Source: Mayamaea pseudoterrestris (lineage: Eukaryota; Bacillariophyta; Bacillariophyceae; Sellaphorales; Sellaphoraceae). From it: a DNA stretch of 64,000 nucleotides. The position numbers and the translations under genes are program-made. Location of the stretch: NCBI GenBank assembly GCA_027923505.1, contig BROI01000029.1:248001-312000 (forward strand). The letters are read 5' to 3'. Positions 1-10,354 of this stretch are shown here, piece by piece (the stretch's first letter is position 1; each line of letters begins with the position of its first letter). Below the pieces are notes generated by a model, which was given only the letters and a program-made list of their open reading frames with translations, searched no databases and was not told the DNA's origin.

Positions 1-275
1 GGCTCAACATAAAGTCTACATAGGCATAGCGCAACATAAAGCATAAAGCAGGCAAGCAAGCACACTTTGCGACTTGCCGCGCGTTACTAGACTATGATGC
101 CTTTACGCGTACATCATGATGATCCGTCGCAGTAACATAAGCAAGAAAGTTTCCAAGGTCTGTTTCTATTGCGTCTAATGGTTAAAATCGCGAGGTACTC
201 TATCCTTTTTGTATCTGTAATGTGGGCTGGTTGCGTTGTCGTTGATGTATTGTATACGATGCATGACCGACCTGT
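1..275. other. Window edge, no gene seen
   Basis: No convincing reading frame lies downstream of the subtilase stop codon. A ten-base direct repeat (CAACATAAAG) occurs near positions 5 and 33. Nothing else was recognised. Confidence 0.5.
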
Positions 276-2327
276 CTAGCAGCACGATTCTACTGACTGG
301 AGGCACGTCAAGGCAGGCTCTAGCTGTACAAGACCGTATCCGTAAGCATTGTCGACACCATATGGTCCCAAGTCCTGCGCCGTTTGTTTCAAGCACTTCT
401 CAACTTGTTGGTTTGTGCAGCTGCGGCATTCCCGCCATATGACGCCTATCGCCCCAGTGACGGCTGGTGTAGCCATCGAAGTTCCATCCTTAATACCAAA
501 ACCAAAATTATTCGTCTCGAAGGTCACACTGGTGCCAAGGTAGTTGCTCAGAAGATTTTGGCCCGTCGCATTATCAACAGCGACGACTGGAATGGAAACT
601 CTTGTGTTGAAGGCCAGCTTTCCGCCGAACGATTGATCAGTCGTGGCCTGATAAACTATTATTCCGATGCCCAGCCCTGCCTGGCACCGCCGAGCTTGAC
701 CTTCATAGCCCTGTCGATTGCTTCTGTTTAGTTGAGTATGAGTATAAAGTTGTCAGCAGTTGTCGTAGCTAGGCGGGACAGTCCACTGAACACGTTAGCT
801 TACCGTTGTATGAGACAAACATGGCCACCAGGACCGGGGCAGGCTTCGGTTGCTGCCTTTCTAGGACATTGAACGATTGGCCCACTTGCTGGAGCATCGA
901 ACATCTTTGATCGCTTCGCGTAAATCCCCATGAGCGTTGAGCCATCTTGCTCCATGGTCAGCACGACAAGCGGAAGACTTTCCGCATTCGTCAGTGGAAC
1001 TGTTGATATGATATTGCGGCCAAACGCAACCAGATCTACTCGATTATTCGTTTGGGAAAACCAGGAGCTTTGCAAGTCCTCGTCAACCGAAGCGACGGAA
1101 ATGACGGACGTGTATGAGGCTGGATAGAGGTACTCGCCCGTCGCCCCGTTATTGCCAGCGGCGGCAACGACGAGACGATTCTGGTTGTAGTAAAGATCGT
1201 CAAAGAATTGGTTCGTCGACTGTAGGTACGATGACACCACAATGGAGACATTGATTACATTGGCACCATTCTGCGCAGCCCATTCAATGGCACTGAGAAT
1301 GTCGCTCACGTAACCAATGCCATCACTCATGAGTGCTTTTCCAATCAGATAGCAAACGTTGCCGTCCGGAATCATGCCCTCGATTCCCAAATTGTTGTTG
1401 CCGAGGGCACCGATTGTCCCCATCACTGCGTGCATGATAATTAATTTGGCGAAACGGTGAGATGAGAGCGAATAGTAAGCGGCATTGCACCATAGACATT
1501 GCTCGCGCACTCTCGTACAAAGGGTATACAACATACCGTGAGTTCCATGTGCGTAGAGCGGAGTACTCCAAGAATCTCCATCGTAGGTGCTGGCAAAGTC
1601 TTGACCGACGCAATTCTCGGGACGTGACCGACACGGCAAGTCATAATGCGAAATGTCTGTGATAAAGGAAGAACAATGAGCATCGTGTCTGTTTGGTAAT
1701 CATGTTACCTATAAGCTCATGTTGCGTTCACTCACCTACTCCACTATCAACAATTCCAATCTTGAAACTGCTCGGATCGCTGCAACTTCCACTCGTCGTT
1801 GCCGTCTTTTCCATAGTCGACTCCATTCGACCAGCGTAGCCAGGCGGCCCTTGAATGTTTGCCACATTGAACGGAACGACTTGACTGGCACAGGTCGCAA
1901 TGAGATCAGGCTCAATGTAGTTGATATTCTCGTCCAAGTCCAAATCGTTTAATGCGGCGACAGAAATGGTGGTTGCCATGGCGTTAATGGACGCAAATTC
2001 CTTGTAGGTAAAGTTTGAAGTGCGCAGCTGGTGCTTGGCGAGTATGCTATCTCTTCCAGCAGTATTGCGAAAACCAATAATGACTTTTAGATCTTCATCC
2101 TGTTGAAGATTTCGTACTCGAGTAGCTAGCTCGTGGTGTACTTTGGTCGGTTGCTGTAGTGGTGCGCCAGCATTGTTCTTGGCCGTGGGCGACGACGAGG
2201 AAGCTGGTCGATCCAACGAGCCATGAGACGCTTCTTCGCCGCCACGGAGGCTTTTAGTCGATTGCGCCAGCAAGCATGGACTCTGGCTGATCAGCTGTAG
2301 GCTGACAAGCACGAGAGAAAGCCTCAT
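276..2327 (-). CDS. Secreted subtilisin-like serine protease (S8)
   Basis: Four exons join in phase: 2327-1736, 1656-1537, 1425-804 and 723-276, giving 593 residues. All three introns are GT-AG (79, 111 and 80 bases). A signal peptide covers about the first 23 residues, and an I9-like propeptide lies near residues 70-145. The catalytic triad is visible: Asp194 in IVDSGVD, His234 in HGTHV and Ser527 in GTSMATP, with the oxyanion Asn329 in AAAGNNG. The GTSMA and HGTH motifs only read correctly once the introns are removed, which supports the model. Between Asn and Ser there is a long insert with a stretch reading GLGIGIIVYQ, resembling a protease-associated (PA) domain. The start is the first ATG; an upstream GTG in the same frame is not used. 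Substrate unknown; probably secreted or vacuolar. Confidence 0.9.
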
Positions 2328-2867
2328 GGTCACTCGTTAAGTGGCGAAAGGACGGACAAGCAATGATGGAGGGCGAAACTTCTCCAAGATCGGCTGGCGC
2401 GCGCTGGTCACACACAAAATGCGTATCACACTGCTGTGGAGTGTACAACGGCTGGAAAGGCTGGCGTCATCATTCCGTCTCAGCGGTTCACGATGTTCCA
2501 CGAGCGCGACGGCGCAACGCAAGGTTTTGGCGCTCGAAAGACTCTCGTCTCGTCTCAACGTTCACTCATCCATCCGCTCTTATCATTTGCACGTCTGTAC
2601 CTCTCACTAGCCTTTCAATCGTATGGGACGATTGCCTTGGTCGTACAATCTTAATTTAGATTGACTTTTGGTTACGAGGCGGTACGAATCACAAGCAGCG
2701 TCGTGACACCCGCTGTCGTCGACTTGGCACTGACGAGCTCGCATCAAGCCTTGATCGGAACAAAGTTCAACACAACAATACGCTTTACGTAACGACGCTG
2801 TATCATCGCTGCGTATTTGGCTTTGAAATCTATTGCATTAAGTTAGAGGAAGGAAAGGAAACAGGGG
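2328..2867. other. Divergent intergenic region, subtilase / esterase
   Basis: About 540 bases separate two divergent start codons and must hold both promoters. Short open frames here have no recognisable domains and look like chance. A purine-rich stretch lies directly before the esterase ATG at 2868. Confidence 0.5.
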
Positions 2868-4679
2868 ATGAATCAATTGTTAGACATTATTGCTGCATCA
2901 TCTTTCTTCAACGTTGCGACTGAAATATTAAGCAAATTGCCGAACCAAAGCACTCAGCTTTTACAAGAAGAGCTTGCACATCAGTCTTTTGTTAACAGGC
3001 TGTATTTTGCTATTTCCAATTGCTACGAGATTGTCATGACGACTACCGGCATCTTGCTTTTGCTATTTCTCGCAACCCTTGCCAAGCCATTTCAAACGAT
3101 TCGCTGGAGGAGGAACGCGAAAGGGACCGCGAAGCGTGTAGTGCCCGAGCCGACAATAGTAGGCGCAACATTGGAGGATGAATCTACTACTAGATCGAGT
3201 CAGCAGCGACCGCAGCAATGGATGCAAATGTGGAACGACTTTACGTCGCCACTGACATATCTCATGTCAAAGAATTTTAGCGATTCGCTCAACGAGACGG
3301 ACATTTCCGACGAGTTTGTCTTGACGCCTCGGCCATGCAACGTTCTGCATTTTTGCTTTTTGATGCATGGACATCGAGGCTATAGCCAAGACTTGGCCTA
3401 TTTGTCGGCGCAAATGCGCAAGGTCGCTCTGGCAAAGTTTGCAAAACAAAGTGATGGCTCGAATGAGCAATTTAATGACATTGTCTTGCATGCCATGGTT
3501 TGCAACGAAAAAAAGACGACCGATGGCGTGGTAAATGGTGGCGAGCGTGCGATTGAGGAAATGCTGGAAGTAATCAGACGAGGTGTTTTGGAACGACAAG
3601 CGATGGAGAACGATACTTTGAAATGCCAAGATATTACAATATCGGTCCTCGGAAATAGTCTTGGTGGTATCTATGCTCGATATGCAGTGGCCAAGTTAAC
3701 GGAACGATGGAACTGTACGACTGGAACTGAAGATGAACAATCGACCTTGTTTGCGACGATGAACAACCGAACATTTCGTGTTCACTACAATGTCTTTTGC
3801 ACGACGGCTACTCCTCACTTGGGTATTGCTGGGCATACATTTCTACCAATCCCTCGGTCAGCGGAAATTGGAGTTGCTCATGCCATGGGCAATACCGGGC
3901 GAGACTTGTTTCGATGTAACGATCTGCTCAAGGACATGGCCACTAGACGTGAATATCTTGAGCCCCTTGGCCGCTTTCGAAAACGAATAGCATACGCCAA
4001 TGCGTATGGGACTGATTTTCCTGTTCCAGCTCACACGGCTGCGTTTTTGAGCGAAACGTCAACCTACCCACATCATTTCTCAGACAACTGCAACGCTAGT
4101 AATGTTGTTGTTGAAGACGGTGGGCTCGTCGTCGCCACGCTGCACACTCCAGCATCCAGTGAGTACAGTAGTGGGACAGACTCTACCGATCTGCAGATGG
4201 ATGCTTGGGATGATGATTCGGAGGACCGTAGTGAGTTGGAGTTGATGTCGCAATCACTCGATGCACTGGGGTGGAAGAAAGTTTTCATCGACGTTCGAAA
4301 AGAGATTCCAAAGATTGCGCTACCAATAAGTTTCATTCGAAAAACAGTCACACAAATGACTAGTGGCGGCGAAGTGAATGAGAGCCTGATTGTGGTCGAC
4401 GAGGAGGCGTCGTCGCCGGAATTGATTGAACAGCTCAGAGAGCGAGGCGTGGTCGGATCGAAAGACATCGCAGCCGCTGTGACGGTACCTTTGTTCGATG
4501 AGCAATTTCATTGGCCGATGGGCCACAATATGATCGTAGCTTTCAGTCGATCGAAGTTCAGCGCTTATATGAATAAAGCCGGACGGCCTGTTGTCGATGC
4601 TCTCGCCAAGGCTTTAGTCGAGGAAATTTTTGCTTGGCAACTACCACGCTCAACGGAGCAGGGACACATTGAAGGTTGA
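2868..4679 (+). CDS. DUF676/ROG1-type serine esterase (putative lipase)
   Basis: A single-exon protein of 603 residues. A hydrophobic segment near residues 60-78 (GILLLLFLATLAKPF) probably anchors it in a membrane. The alpha/beta-hydrolase part follows: a strand with HFCFLMHGHRG, the nucleophile elbow GNSLGGIYAR with Ser264, and TTATPHLGIAG downstream. This is the order seen in DUF676 proteins, whose yeast members (Rog1, Lpl1) act on lipids. The C-terminal part holds an acidic insert (WDDDSEDRSELEL) and ends with a stretch containing FDEQFHWPMGHN, whose His is the likely catalytic histidine. Substrate cannot be told from sequence. Start chosen as the first ATG of the open frame. Confidence 0.85.
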   Translation: MNQLLDIIAASSFFNVATEILSKLPNQSTQLLQEELAHQSFVNRLYFAISNCYEIVMTTTGILLLLFLATLAKPFQTIRWRRNAKGTAKRVVPEPTIVGATLEDESTTRSSQQRPQQWMQMWNDFTSPLTYLMSKNFSDSLNETDISDEFVLTPRPCNVLHFCFLMHGHRGYSQDLAYLSAQMRKVALAKFAKQSDGSNEQFNDIVLHAMVCNEKKTTDGVVNGGERAIEEMLEVIRRGVLERQAMENDTLKCQDITISVLGNSLGGIYARYAVAKLTERWNCTTGTEDEQSTLFATMNNRTFRVHYNVFCTTATPHLGIAGHTFLPIPRSAEIGVAHAMGNTGRDLFRCNDLLKDMATRREYLEPLGRFRKRIAYANAYGTDFPVPAHTAAFLSETSTYPHHFSDNCNASNVVVEDGGLVVATLHTPASSEYSSGTDSTDLQMDAWDDDSEDRSELELMSQSLDALGWKKVFIDVRKEIPKIALPISFIRKTVTQMTSGGEVNESLIVVDEEASSPELIEQLRERGVVGSKDIAAAVTVPLFDEQFHWPMGHNMIVAFSRSKFSAYMNKAGRPVVDALAKALVEEIFAWQLPRSTEQGHIEG

Positions 4680-5001
4680 TTTTTAGTACATAGTTTATAG
4701 CAGACCTTGCATCGCTTATTTTCCTAAGTTGCTATTGTAGAGCAGCTTGCCCCCTTCACTCTCTACGATAATCTGTCATGTTTTGCGATTTTAGTAGGCA
4801 TTTCCTCGTTTGCTAACGGAATCATAGCTATTATCCTCAGAAGGTTGTCGTCCGCTTTAATTTTTGGCTACTAAGTTTTATGCTAATATGATTTATATTC
4901 ACCGCTACTTCCAAGTATTCCGTTCGATCCAACTAGAGCAATCCCGCCATCAACCATAAAAACGCACAAAATCCAAGGCATTTTAAGTGACGCGGATGAC
5001 T
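4680..5001. other. Convergent 3' intergenic region
   Basis: About 320 AT-rich bases between two convergent genes. It must hold both 3' ends. No reading frame or repeat was recognised. Confidence 0.5.
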
Positions 5002-6690
5002 TTAACGTTCAAGTCCCTGCCACTGCCAGATATCGCAAACTCGACCGTCAACATACATAATTCGAGAACCAACTCGTTCATCTCGATCGACTTGATTGTA
5101 AGCAGTCTTCCAAACACTGCTGACAAAACGAACCTGGGCCGCATAATTGCCTGGAAACATGCTGCTCTTGACTTCATCTCGAATAACATCAACTTTTACC
5201 CAGCCACTGGAAGCCTTGAGGTGATTGTACACCAAGACCTTGGCGCGTTGAACATCGTCGTTGTGTTTGCTCACCGCTTTGCATTTGCCTTGGACGGCGT
5301 AGACAATGCAGGCAACCAAACTGGCCGCAGCGCAAATCCAAAGGTGCTGGCGAAAGGCGGCCCCGAGGAATGAGACAGCCTTCTTGAAAAGCAAGCCCCA
5401 AATCAGCGCCTTAATCGAGTCCCAAGTCGAATTGATAGCGCGCTCAACGCGACACTCGGTTGGGAGCGCTAGCTGATGCACCAACTCCGAGGACAGGCCA
5501 ATCCAAACAGACTCCTTTTTCATTTCCAAATTCAATCCTGACGCGAGACCATTGACGAGGGCAAACTCGAGCCAGGCAGGCGTGTCGGCATCAATGGACG
5601 CATGCTCGTCCAACCCGTTCGCCAGGTCAAAGAAATCGACCATGAGTGAGCCTGTCCAGGATTCAGAGTTTCGGATCTTCATCGACGGTTGTTGAAAGCA
5701 CATGTCCGCCACTGTCAATTCTTTGAGACGGTGAATGATCATCTGCAAAGTGGCCTTGGCAGTAAGCGACAAGTCGCAAGACATGCGATCAGCGGACGGA
5801 ACAAACACCGAGGCTTTGAAGTGGTCAGCGCCGCATGAAATCAGCTCGCCGCCTTCACAACTTCCACCATTGGGGCAAGAAAATATCTTGTTCGTCGCAA
5901 CCGCCATGGCGCATCGTTCCGTATAGAATGTATCGCTCGAGTCCGAATTCACAAAGCATCGAGCGAGCTGAGGAACCGCGTAGGTTGTCATGACTGGCCA
6001 GCTCGTTGGCAATACCAAGACTCCAAGGATCGACAAATACCAGCAAACTGCAGCAGCGCAAGCAGAGAGTACAAGCTTGAGTAGTGCATTCTTCTTACGT
6101 CCACCGAGTCGGTTGGTAGAGACGCGAACATCACCAAAATCGCTTAACGTGGAGTCGCCATGCATACAATGATCCTCTTCAAAGTAAACAATAGAATTAG
6201 CAAAAGTAGCATCTTCAGTAGCGACTGCCGCCGCCAATGGAGCCATCGTCGATGCTGATTTTTTGCGAGAAACAGCCGTGCGAGCATGAACTTGCGGAGC
6301 AACGAAGGCAACGGGCTTGCAGACTGGAGTAGGAGCAACAGCAGCCAATGAAACTTGCTTCTGTACCTTCTTGACTCGTCCAGCCTTGCCAGCACTTTGT
6401 GAAGCAACGACTGGAGCAGGTTTCATTAGAGCGGCAATTGCTTGCGCCGCAATGAGATCATCAACTTCCTTCTTCGCAGCAGCCATTTCCTGAATGCGGA
6501 GCGCGTCTTGAGCAACCCAAAGCTTGGCCTTAAGGGCTTTCTCGGCCATTACCTCCTTTTTGCTTCGCTTGGCAGGTCGAACCATGTGGCTTTCGACCGA
6601 CTCCTCCGTCACGCTGGCGCATGACTTGCGCTTGCTACTGCTGGAAGGTGCAGCTTTGACAATCGCTTTGCGTTTGCGTGCGGGCGCCAT
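5002..6690 (-). CDS. Man1/Src1-like inner nuclear membrane protein
   Basis: A single-exon protein of 562 residues. The N-terminal 200 residues are basic and Ala/Ser-rich, with several nuclear-localisation-like clusters (KRKAIVK, KRSKK). Two membrane segments lie at about 202-229 and 449-468, with a Cys-containing region between them that would face the nuclear envelope lumen. The last 80 residues (VYNHLKAS, DVIRDEV, VWKTAYNQVDRDERV) match the winged-helix C-terminal domain of Man1/Src1/Heh proteins (MSC domain). Family members tether chromatin to the inner nuclear membrane and recruit ESCRT factors to close holes in it. No LEM or HeH motif can be seen at the N-terminus. The layout of two TM segments plus MSC tail makes the family call good; the detailed role is inferred. 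Confidence 0.8.
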   Translation of the reverse strand: MAPARKRKAIVKAAPSSSSKRKSCASVTEESVESHMVRPAKRSKKEVMAEKALKAKLWVAQDALRIQEMAAAKKEVDDLIAAQAIAALMKPAPVVASQSAGKAGRVKKVQKQVSLAAVAPTPVCKPVAFVAPQVHARTAVSRKKSASTMAPLAAAVATEDATFANSIVYFEEDHCMHGDSTLSDFGDVRVSTNRLGGRKKNALLKLVLSACAAAVCWYLSILGVLVLPTSWPVMTTYAVPQLARCFVNSDSSDTFYTERCAMAVATNKIFSCPNGGSCEGGELISCGADHFKASVFVPSADRMSCDLSLTAKATLQMIIHRLKELTVADMCFQQPSMKIRNSESWTGSLMVDFFDLANGLDEHASIDADTPAWLEFALVNGLASGLNLEMKKESVWIGLSSELVHQLALPTECRVERAINSTWDSIKALIWGLLFKKAVSFLGAAFRQHLWICAAASLVACIVYAVQGKCKAVSKHNDDVQRAKVLVYNHLKASSGWVKVDVIRDEVKSSMFPGNYAAQVRFVSSVWKTAYNQVDRDERVGSRIMYVDGRVCDIWQWQGLER

Positions 6691-7646
6691 GGTGAATATC
6701 TAGTCTCTTGGAGAATGAATAATGCAATCGCTTCGTCTCAAAATGAATTTTTGTGCGACACAAGACGCGAGTTGCGGGTGGAGCGATCGCTCGTTTTGTC
6801 CGTTTCGTCTGCACGTCTGGAGGAAAAGCTGAAACCGGTCCGCTCGCCAAAATAGACTCCTCGAGTCGCAGTTTCGCACCTTTTGGCTCATGATCAAAAG
6901 TCGTAAGCCACTCAGGTATGATCATCCCAAGCAGCCCGTCTATGATACTATGATGGAGCCCAGATGGTGTTGGAGTACGCAACAACATGTCCGTCTGCCG
7001 GATATCGGTACCGGTACGACGTCTCTAAGACAAAGAGTATTCTACGCAGTAGCTACTATTGAATCTCTGACGGATCAATGGATCTTATGAGAATTACGAA
7101 AGAACAAGTTCTCGATTAACAATCAATAGCGTAACGTATATTGAGTATCTATTCTGCTAATTGCATGTTTTACCCGTCTACCTACGTTAGGTCATACGTA
7201 TTCTATTCTGATGGAACAATGAGGCTCCCTTCTCTATTAGTCGTCATTTCAGGCTCGTATAAAATAAAAATGATGAACATCAGTGCCGAATCACCTTCGG
7301 TTAGTTCCAATGATGTGCCAAATAGCCCAATACCGCTGAACATGCAACAAGTGCTTGATCAGTGTCAGCAAACTTCAAGGTGGCCGTGTCGCTGCGAAAT
7401 CTATGTACAAACTACAAGATAGTTCATTCAATGTCAAAATATCAAAGTGTATCATTGTTGTTCCACATGTTCGCGGGATTGTGCTATTGGCATGTTATTG
7501 GTTCCTCGCGACATACGTGTTGCGTGCTTTGCTGATTGGACACGCTCGATACCGTAATTAGTCATCACCGTTTCTGTCCGAAGCTGAATTGTCCGTCCGT
7601 CCACAATTTCAATTATCCATCCGATGCTTCATATAGACTCTTTGTG
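6691..7646. other. Large divergent intergenic region
   Basis: About 950 bases lie between the divergent Man1-like and bZIP genes. Short open frames in it have no domains and no similarity to anything recognised, so it is read as promoter and 5' UTR sequence. No RNA gene was seen. Confidence 0.5.
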
Positions 7647-9113
7647 ATGGACTCCGAATCTCTTGACACAAGTAAGAGAAAGACCGACGACAATGAAAAC
7701 GACTCAAGCAGTGGAACGCTGGCGGATCGGCCACTGCGTCGAAGGTACGGAGATGAATCGCCGTCGGAGCAAAGGAAGAAACAGACCCAAGAGCTTGCCG
7801 AGCTGCGCCAGCAAAGTGAAGCACTGAGACAAGAAGGTGGTTTAAATCCTGAGGACAAGCAGCGGCAACTTGGTATGATTTATTCTCGAAGAAAGCGACT
7901 TCGCGCAAAGCAAAAAGAGTTGGAGCTAGAGGAAGAAATTGAGCGTGTTCGAGCCTCGAACCAACAGCTCAAGGTTGACAATTCTCGCCTTGAAGCTATA
8001 TATTCCGTAGTGATGGCCCAACTGTCTCAACAGACGCAACTGTCCCACACGACTGCCCCTTTGCTTCCCTCACAATCAGCATTTGCCCACGTACACGCTG
8101 GTCAGCCGCAATGGCCCTCCCATCAAAGGCTACCCTTCGGGCTGCCAACAAGCTCATTGGAGTTACCAGGTGCATATCTCCATCCACCATTGCCTCATTT
8201 GGGAGATACCGGGCACTCTCTCGTTCCTTCCATGTATCACTACCATCGTCACGTCGAAATGAGTGGCACGCCGGCAACAATGCCGTCTTTACAGGGTGCA
8301 ATCGCCAATCAGGCAATATCCGACTGGCAAAAGGCGGCGGTCTCCCAGAACCTCCAATATGCGGAAATGGACGCAATACCCCGGGTATCGACAATGCCAT
8401 CGCTCCATGATACTTCTGACAACCAAACAATCTCCAATTGGCAGCGCGCACCAGCGCTTCAAACCCAACACCTGTTTGGGTTGGAAACCATGCCGAGGGC
8501 ATCAACAATGCCGTCGCTACATGCGCCATTCACAAATCATGCTCCTTCCAGTATGCAGCGGGGCGTCGCGAGCCAGCATAATGAAGGGTGGGATGATATT
8601 ACAAGGCAGCAGCCTACAATTCCATCGCACGAAGTTTCCATGGGCCGAGATCAGCCACAAAGTGCCTCGACGCAGTTCTCATTTGCTCATACTCCCAACC
8701 ATATGCGGTTTGGTCAGCAGCATACTCCCTCGTTCCAAGCTTTTAATGCGAGTGGCCACTTGGCACAACATTTGGGCAACGATGCATTGGCCGAACAGGG
8801 GCATGCGCACACGATGACCGATCCGCAGCACTTGCACAACACGAACATGCCTCCTGCTGCGCATCCTTGGCCATTCATTGATCCATCGTTAGATACAAAC
8901 ATGCTGCGCATACAGCCAATGACTTTGTCAGAGGGAGGAAACCAACAGTACGCAACGTCTGCCGTTGCGCGTGCTGCCACGCAGTTTCATCCACCCTTGG
9001 ATCAACAATTTTTTTTGCGCCAGCATGGACAGACTTCTCAGCCAGCTAGCGAGATTGCAGGAGACGATGCGGTCGTGGACGAGTATCAACCAAACCAGTT
9101 GAACTATCCGTAA
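7647..9113 (+). CDS. bZIP-like transcription factor with internal repeats
   Basis: A single-exon protein of 488 residues from the first in-frame ATG; the open frame extends upstream but without an ATG. Residues 70-120 form a bZIP: the basic part QLGMIYSRRKRLRAKQKELE is followed by a heptad-like helix (LEEEIERVRASNQQLKVDNSRL). The YSRRKR form is common in stramenopile bZIPs, where a Tyr replaces the usual residue before the SR pair. The remainder is Gln/His/Pro-rich and disordered-looking. It includes three 38-residue repeats, each carrying TMPSL and an N-x3-S-x-x-Q-like core, at residues about 211, 250 and 288. The tail ends in an acidic segment (EIAGDDAVVDEYQ), possibly an activation region. 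Likely a nuclear homo- or heterodimer; target genes unknown. Confidence 0.8.
   Translation: MDSESLDTSKRKTDDNENDSSSGTLADRPLRRRYGDESPSEQRKKQTQELAELRQQSEALRQEGGLNPEDKQRQLGMIYSRRKRLRAKQKELELEEEIERVRASNQQLKVDNSRLEAIYSVVMAQLSQQTQLSHTTAPLLPSQSAFAHVHAGQPQWPSHQRLPFGLPTSSLELPGAYLHPPLPHLGDTGHSLVPSMYHYHRHVEMSGTPATMPSLQGAIANQAISDWQKAAVSQNLQYAEMDAIPRVSTMPSLHDTSDNQTISNWQRAPALQTQHLFGLETMPRASTMPSLHAPFTNHAPSSMQRGVASQHNEGWDDITRQQPTIPSHEVSMGRDQPQSASTQFSFAHTPNHMRFGQQHTPSFQAFNASGHLAQHLGNDALAEQGHAHTMTDPQHLHNTNMPPAAHPWPFIDPSLDTNMLRIQPMTLSEGGNQQYATSAVARAATQFHPPLDQQFFLRQHGQTSQPASEIAGDDAVVDEYQPNQLNYP
8280..8580 (+). repeat. Three in-frame 114-base tandem repeats in the bZIP gene
   Basis: The ATGCC(A/G)TC start of the unit occurs at 8280, 8394 and 8508, exactly 114 bases apart, so each unit adds 38 codons. 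Units share TMPSL and a downstream Gln-containing core but have diverged at many bases, so this is an old in-frame duplication. Confidence 0.8.
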
Positions 9114-9428
9114 CAAGTCAGCCGGCAGCGGATGTGATCTCTGAGCAATTTCGTGGTATTGCTGGTGTCGGCGCAGTAGATATGGGCGGAAATGGGTAAT
9201 GTAGTCTTGTGTACACTAAACTCAAACGGTGTGGCTTTCGCATCGTTTATCAACTTGTATATGCCGGGGATCGGGGAGTAATGTAGCGATGACGATGCGC
9301 ACTATCTGCGGCGGCGAGAGGATCGCATCCAAAATAGGACGCTGCGAAGCATCGCACCGGTACTCAGTACCTTCCGAAAACATGCCACTGCCACTGCGGT
9401 TGCCAATCATGAATCTTTCGCCATTAAG
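9114..9428. other. Same-strand intergenic region, bZIP / TMEM19
   Basis: About 315 bases between two genes on the same strand. It should hold the bZIP 3' end and the promoter of the next gene. No element recognised. Confidence 0.4.
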
Positions 9429-10346
9429 ATGAAGCCGTTCGCACCTGAAACGCTTGCAGTAGCTGTATCAGCTGCTACTCTACTAGCTTATCGAGCATTG
9501 CGTCGAAAAAATCTCACAAACAACGGGGCTGCTGCTGGATTTATTGTCGGCTTTTTGCTCGTCGCAACTGGCCTCCGAGGATTGAATCTTTTCGTCTTTT
9601 ATCAACTGGGAAGCATGGCGACAAAGTATCAATCTCAACGGAAAGCAATATTGGATGAAACTGTGTCACAAACATCAACTAGAGGCATCAAACAAGTACT
9701 AGCAGTTAGTGTGATTGCCGTGATTCTGTCACTTTATCACGCGACTGTCCACGGAGCCGAGCAAGCCTTCACAAGCGACCACCCAGCGCAAACCAAGCTT
9801 GCCTGCGCCATTTTGGCTCACCATGCCACGTCGCTGGCGGATACGTGGGCGAGCGAACTCGGCATGCTTTCGCGCGAGCAGCCAAGGTCTATACTATGGC
9901 CGTTTCGAAAGGTGCCTGCAGGAACGAATGGAGGCGTCACGTTGACTGGAACATTGTGGAGTCTATTAGGAGGAGCATGTATAGGAATTTCAACCGTTAT
10001 ATTGGATGCCTTGTCGGGAATACAGCCTTTGCGAGCGATTCGCGTCGTTGTATTCGCGGGGTGCTGTGGGCTGCTTGGGAGTGTGATTGACTCTATTCTA
10101 GGAGCAACGCTACAAATCACATACTGGAACGAAACAACCAAGCAAGTATCACATAAAGCGGCAAAAGAGTTACATTCAATCAAGTCATCAACTCTATTGA
10201 GTGAGACCAACAAGCGTATAATAGGAGCGAATATCTTGACGAATGAGCAAGTCAACTTTGTCAGTCTTATATTGTCCACCTTCATCGGCGGATGGATTCT
10301 GGCACCATGCTTTTTTATTGACGTGACCAAAAAGTACATAATATAA
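9429..10346 (+). CDS. TMEM19/DUF92 family integral membrane protein
   Basis: A 305-residue protein, mostly hydrophobic with about six membrane segments. The family signature is clear: NNGAAAGFIVGF near residue 37, SLADTWASELGMLS near 137, and VPAGTNGGVTLTG near 160. The family includes vertebrate TMEM19, the plant PGR protein and the phytyl-phosphate kinase VTE6. No plastid-type presequence is visible, so TMEM19/PGR-like use is more likely than the plastid VTE6 role, but the reaction cannot be assigned. Its stop codon is only 8 bases from that of the convergent nitronate monooxygenase gene. Confidence 0.85.
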   Translation: MKPFAPETLAVAVSAATLLAYRALRRKNLTNNGAAAGFIVGFLLVATGLRGLNLFVFYQLGSMATKYQSQRKAILDETVSQTSTRGIKQVLAVSVIAVILSLYHATVHGAEQAFTSDHPAQTKLACAILAHHATSLADTWASELGMLSREQPRSILWPFRKVPAGTNGGVTLTGTLWSLLGGACIGISTVILDALSGIQPLRAIRVVVFAGCCGLLGSVIDSILGATLQITYWNETTKQVSHKAAKELHSIKSSTLLSETNKRIIGANILTNEQVNFVSLILSTFIGGWILAPCFFIDVTKKYII

Positions 10347-10354
10347 CTTATTTC

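Noticed and set aside
4073-4468. Minus-strand frame of 131 codons inside the esterase gene
   Set aside because: Antisense shadow of a clear coding region, with no domain of its own.
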